DNA from: JABWBH01 sp964526695 | GTDB taxonomy: Bacteria; Planctomycetota; Phycisphaerae; UBA1845 | Reading direction: 5' to 3' | Assembly: GCA_964526695.1 (NCBI GenBank) | Contig: CAZGJA010000040.1 | Location: 1 to 64,000, forward strand | DNA: 64,000 nucleotides | Made by a program: the position numbers and the translations under genes | Notes under the pieces: generated by a model | Seen by the model: only the letters and a program-made list of their open reading frames with translations | The model's database searches: none | What the model was told of the DNA's origin: nothing | Shown: positions 61,390-64,000 of the stretch, piece by piece | How positions within the stretch are numbered: the first letter of the stretch is position 1 | Layout: each line of letters starts with the position of its first letter

Positions 61390-61843
61390 GCTTGCTCCCA
61401 CCGAAGTCCCCGGCTCTCGCCGCCCCGGCGCTAAGCGGATACCACGCCCGCCGGATCATGCCGAGTCTCGTCCATCATCCTCGTATCAATCGCCATGCCA
61501 GCGGTTTAGGCCGCGTCGTGTTTCCGTGCAGCATTGTATTCCAAGTCATCGCGATCTTCATGGGAAATCCCAGCACTCCAACGATTACGCTCGGAAACAC
61601 GCCCTTCCCGGCGATGCGGTTCAGGAAACGAGTCCGATGATCCGCTTCGTGCGGCCCCGTTCTGCGACCCGTGCGGTGGGAGCCAGGCCCGGCGACTGCG
61701 CACCAACTCGCGGACCGCGAGAAGGCTCGCGGTTCTGCCACCCACCCCGGCCATCGCGTTCTCGGCCCGCGAGCGCAGGGGTCGCCCCAAGGCGACCGCA
61801 TTCTGAGAATCGGCGACCCGGCGCGTGGCACGAGTTCCAAATC

Positions 61844-61941
61844 GGGTGCCCGGGTCCACCGCTGCGGACCCGCACGGCGTGCGAACGGGCGCGGGTGAGC
61901 CGCTGCCCACGGCCTGGCGAGTACGCCAGACCGTGCCACCC
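61844..61941 (+). repeat. Intact 98-bp palindromic element (family A)
   Basis: Begins GGGTGCCCGGGTCCACCGCT and ends GTGCCACCC; the right hairpin is CCTGGCGAGTACGCCAG. Same length as 50964-51061. The gap 61390-62148 otherwise holds no gene. Confidence 0.85.
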
Positions 61942-62148
61942 GCCAGGACTTGGCGCGCCCCTGGACTGCGACGCCCGCCGGTCCCCCAATTCTCAGACTG
62001 CGCACGCCCGCCCCCAGCGTCCGAAGAACGCGTTTTTCACCCTTGTAGGCGATTGTAAGGCTCGATAAACTGCGAGTTTGGGGAAGACCGGCTCCGGGGG
62101 ACCGATCTTACTCCGGGGGCAATCGTGGTTTTCACAAGGGAGGATGCA

Positions 62149-63960
62149 ATGATGAGAGGCTCGAAGTATGCGCTCCTGACGGGGGCGTTGCTGCTGCAGT
62201 GCGCGGCGTTCGCACAGGAATCCGATCTCAGCCAGGATAACGCCGTGTCGCGCGGCACCGCCGAGGCGGTCATCTACGACACCACCCTCGTGGACCCGCA
62301 GGTTCAGGCCTCTTCCGACTGGAAGGGCAAAGTCACCCTGGTCAAGGAGCACCTTCCTCCCCACTCCAAGCCCGACCTGAAATTCCGCCGCGAGAACGGC
62401 GAGAACGACCTCCCGTTCGGAGGGCTGTCCGGTGAGGTGAACACCACCCCCGGTCCGCTCTTCCCGGGCATCTCGCAGACCCCGTGGACGCCTCCGGACC
62501 CGACGCTCGCGGTCGGCCCCACGCACATCGTCGAGACGGTGAACATGGCGCTGGCGTTCTACAACAAGTCCACCGGCGCGCTCGAGTTCTCGCAGAACCT
62601 CGACAACACCGGCAATCCCGGCTTCTTCGAGGACGTCGGCGCCGGCAACTTCACCTTCGATCCCAAGTGCTTCTACGACCACTACGCGGGACGATTCGTC
62701 ATCGTCGCCCTCGAAGTGTACGGCTCGACGCAGGCCTTCATCGACATCGCCGTCTCCGACGACAGCAACCCCAACGGCACATGGTACAAATACCGCACCG
62801 ACGCGCGCATCCCCGTCGGCAGTTGCCGCTACTGGGTGGACTACCCCGGCTTCGGCTATGACCATCAGGGCTACTACGTCACCGGCAACCTCTTCCTGCT
62901 CAGCGGCAACTGCGGCGGCTTCGGCGGCGCCGTGTTCCGCATCTTCAACAAGACCCCGCTCCTGACCGGTCAGCCCGCCACGTTCAGCGACCTGCGCGAC
63001 GGGTCGGCCTACTCGGTGCAGGCGGCGCAGTCCTTCGACTCACCCGCCACGCCGTACTTTGTGCAGGACTGGAGCACGACCCAGATCAAGATCCACGCGA
63101 TCCGTGATCCGCTGGGAACGCCGTCACTGGTCAGCGCGGTCGTCACCGTGCCGAGCTATGCCTATCCCTCCGGCGGCGCGCCCAACCAGGGCGGCAGCAG
63201 CATCGACGTCCTCGACGGGCGCATCATCAACGTCTCCTATCGCGGCGGACGCCTCTACGCCGGTCATGGCGTGCGGCTCAACAGCAAGAACATGGCCCGC
63301 TGGTACGAATTCGCCGTGAACAACTGGCCCGCCAGCGGTTCCCCGACGCTGACCCAGTCCGGCAACATCGACGGCGGCAGCGGCGTGCACACCTGGTTCC
63401 CGGCGCTGGCCGAGAACGAGTGCGGCGACGTCGGCATAGTCGTGGCCATGAGCAGCTCGTCCACCAAGGCCAGCGTTCAGGTCACCGGCCGTCGCAGCAG
63501 TGATCCGCCGGGCACCATGGGCGCGCTGACGCAACTCGCCGTGGGAACCAGCGGCTACAACGGCGGGCGATGGGGCGACTACTTTGACATCGCCGTGGAC
63601 CCCAGCGACGACACCACCTTCTGGGTCGTCGGTGAGTACGCCACGAGCACCAGCAACTGGGCCACCTGGATCGGCGGCTTCCAGGTCAGCGATTGCGGCG
63701 GCGGCGGGAACATCTGCGACGACGTGCAAGCCTTCACCGCCAAGTGCAAGCGCACCGGTAAGATCGTCGGCAAGGTCGTCTTCACCAGCACCGCGCATGA
63801 CGGCGAGACGGTCACGATCTCCATCGACGGTCAAGCGTTCAACGCCACGGTCGCCAACGGTCGCGGCAAGGTGGGCCAGTGCTGCTACAGCGGCAACCAC
63901 ACCGTCGCGCTCGACGACCCGGCCGGCTGCAAGGATCCGATCGTCGTCACCTGTCCGTAG
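62149..63960 (+). CDS. Secreted beta-propeller-like protein with C-terminal Cys module
   Basis: 603 residues. Signal peptide ends at AAFA-QE. The central part (90-520) looks like a propeller of unnamed type, with TPPDPTLAVGPTHIVETVN, YNKSTGALEFSQNLDN and DSNPNGTWYKYR. It includes VDYPGFGYDHQGYYVTGN and FFALAENECGD-like blocks that are typical of secreted proteins with several Cys. The last 82 residues form the Cys module: CDDVQAFTAKCKRTG, ISIDGQAFNA, CCYSGNHTVALDDPAGC, VTCP-stop. The ribosome site AGGGAGG lies 5-8 bases before two adjacent ATGs (62149, 62152). It is probably exported and attached to the surface. Confidence 0.78.
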   Translation: MMRGSKYALLTGALLLQCAAFAQESDLSQDNAVSRGTAEAVIYDTTLVDPQVQASSDWKGKVTLVKEHLPPHSKPDLKFRRENGENDLPFGGLSGEVNTTPGPLFPGISQTPWTPPDPTLAVGPTHIVETVNMALAFYNKSTGALEFSQNLDNTGNPGFFEDVGAGNFTFDPKCFYDHYAGRFVIVALEVYGSTQAFIDIAVSDDSNPNGTWYKYRTDARIPVGSCRYWVDYPGFGYDHQGYYVTGNLFLLSGNCGGFGGAVFRIFNKTPLLTGQPATFSDLRDGSAYSVQAAQSFDSPATPYFVQDWSTTQIKIHAIRDPLGTPSLVSAVVTVPSYAYPSGGAPNQGGSSIDVLDGRIINVSYRGGRLYAGHGVRLNSKNMARWYEFAVNNWPASGSPTLTQSGNIDGGSGVHTWFPALAENECGDVGIVVAMSSSSTKASVQVTGRRSSDPPGTMGALTQLAVGTSGYNGGRWGDYFDIAVDPSDDTTFWVVGEYATSTSNWATWIGGFQVSDCGGGGNICDDVQAFTAKCKRTGKIVGKVVFTSTAHDGETVTISIDGQAFNATVANGRGKVGQCCYSGNHTVALDDPAGCKDPIVVTCP

Positions 63961-63964
63961 TCAC

Positions 63965-63980
63965 GGCGTTTCTCAACGCC
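63965..63980 (+). terminator. Short hairpin after the last gene
   Basis: GGCGTT and AACGCC with a 4-base loop, 5 bases after the stop codon. No T-tract; weak call. Confidence 0.35.
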
Positions 63981-64000
63981 TGACATGAGTCTGAGCAAGC

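Overview
The window is GC-rich, bacterial, and most likely from a member of the Planctomycetota, probably of the Phycisphaerae type. This is inferred from gene content, not from a marker tree. The supporting genes are DUF4159-type proteins, prepilin-like proteins with an HxxGxNxxFxxGH tail, dockerin-like and PEP-CTERM-like secreted proteins, a choice-of-anchor B protein, a methyltransferase/glycosyltransferase-2 fusion, and genes beginning with 'KDG..VEG' repeats. Intergenic DNA is unusually long and full of short palindromic repeats. No rRNA, tRNA, CRISPR array, phage or transposase gene was found.

Layout. 1-9 kb: a SnoaL-like protein, a 62-residue protein, then a pyruvate module made of pyruvate:ferredoxin oxidoreductase (nifJ), an OFA-type transporter and an orphan PyrK-like flavin/[2Fe-2S] reductase. 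9-20 kb: an FG-GAP lipoprotein, a membrane phosphodiesterase, a GT39 membrane glycosyltransferase convergent with mutS, and a lipoprotein. 20-27 kb: a likely operon of three exported proteins (DUF4159/terpenoid-toroid protein, SH3-like protein, metallopeptidase). 27-32 kb: PilZ protein, coiled-coil membrane protein with a 50-residue membrane partner, mreB, a DUF1697 protein and iscX. 32-39 kb: system II cytochrome c maturation (resB-ccsA) and the methyltransferase/glycosyltransferase fusion. 39-64 kb: mostly large secreted proteins interspersed with YgiQ, an HNH endonuclease, an ACT protein, a CocE-type hydrolase, ispF and an arsenate reductase-type phosphatase.

Two themes stand out. First, several unrelated secreted proteins end in a similar Cys-containing module of about 80-95 residues. 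Two copies, at 41575-41821 and 63714-63960, are clearly homologous and both end in VTCP. A third (26908-27171) is almost a free-standing version, and two others (46480-46761, 55054-55293) are more distant. Second, at least six families of small palindromic repeats fill the gaps. Two of them lie in frame inside housekeeping genes, adding about 33 residues to MutS and 38 to YgiQ. One 98-bp element with 9-bp terminal inverted repeats carries another repeat nested inside it.

Limits: all calls come from reading the sequence. Family names rest on recognised motifs and no database search was run. Start codons were moved downstream of the longest frame wherever a Shine-Dalgarno sequence, signal peptide or repeat boundary supported it.
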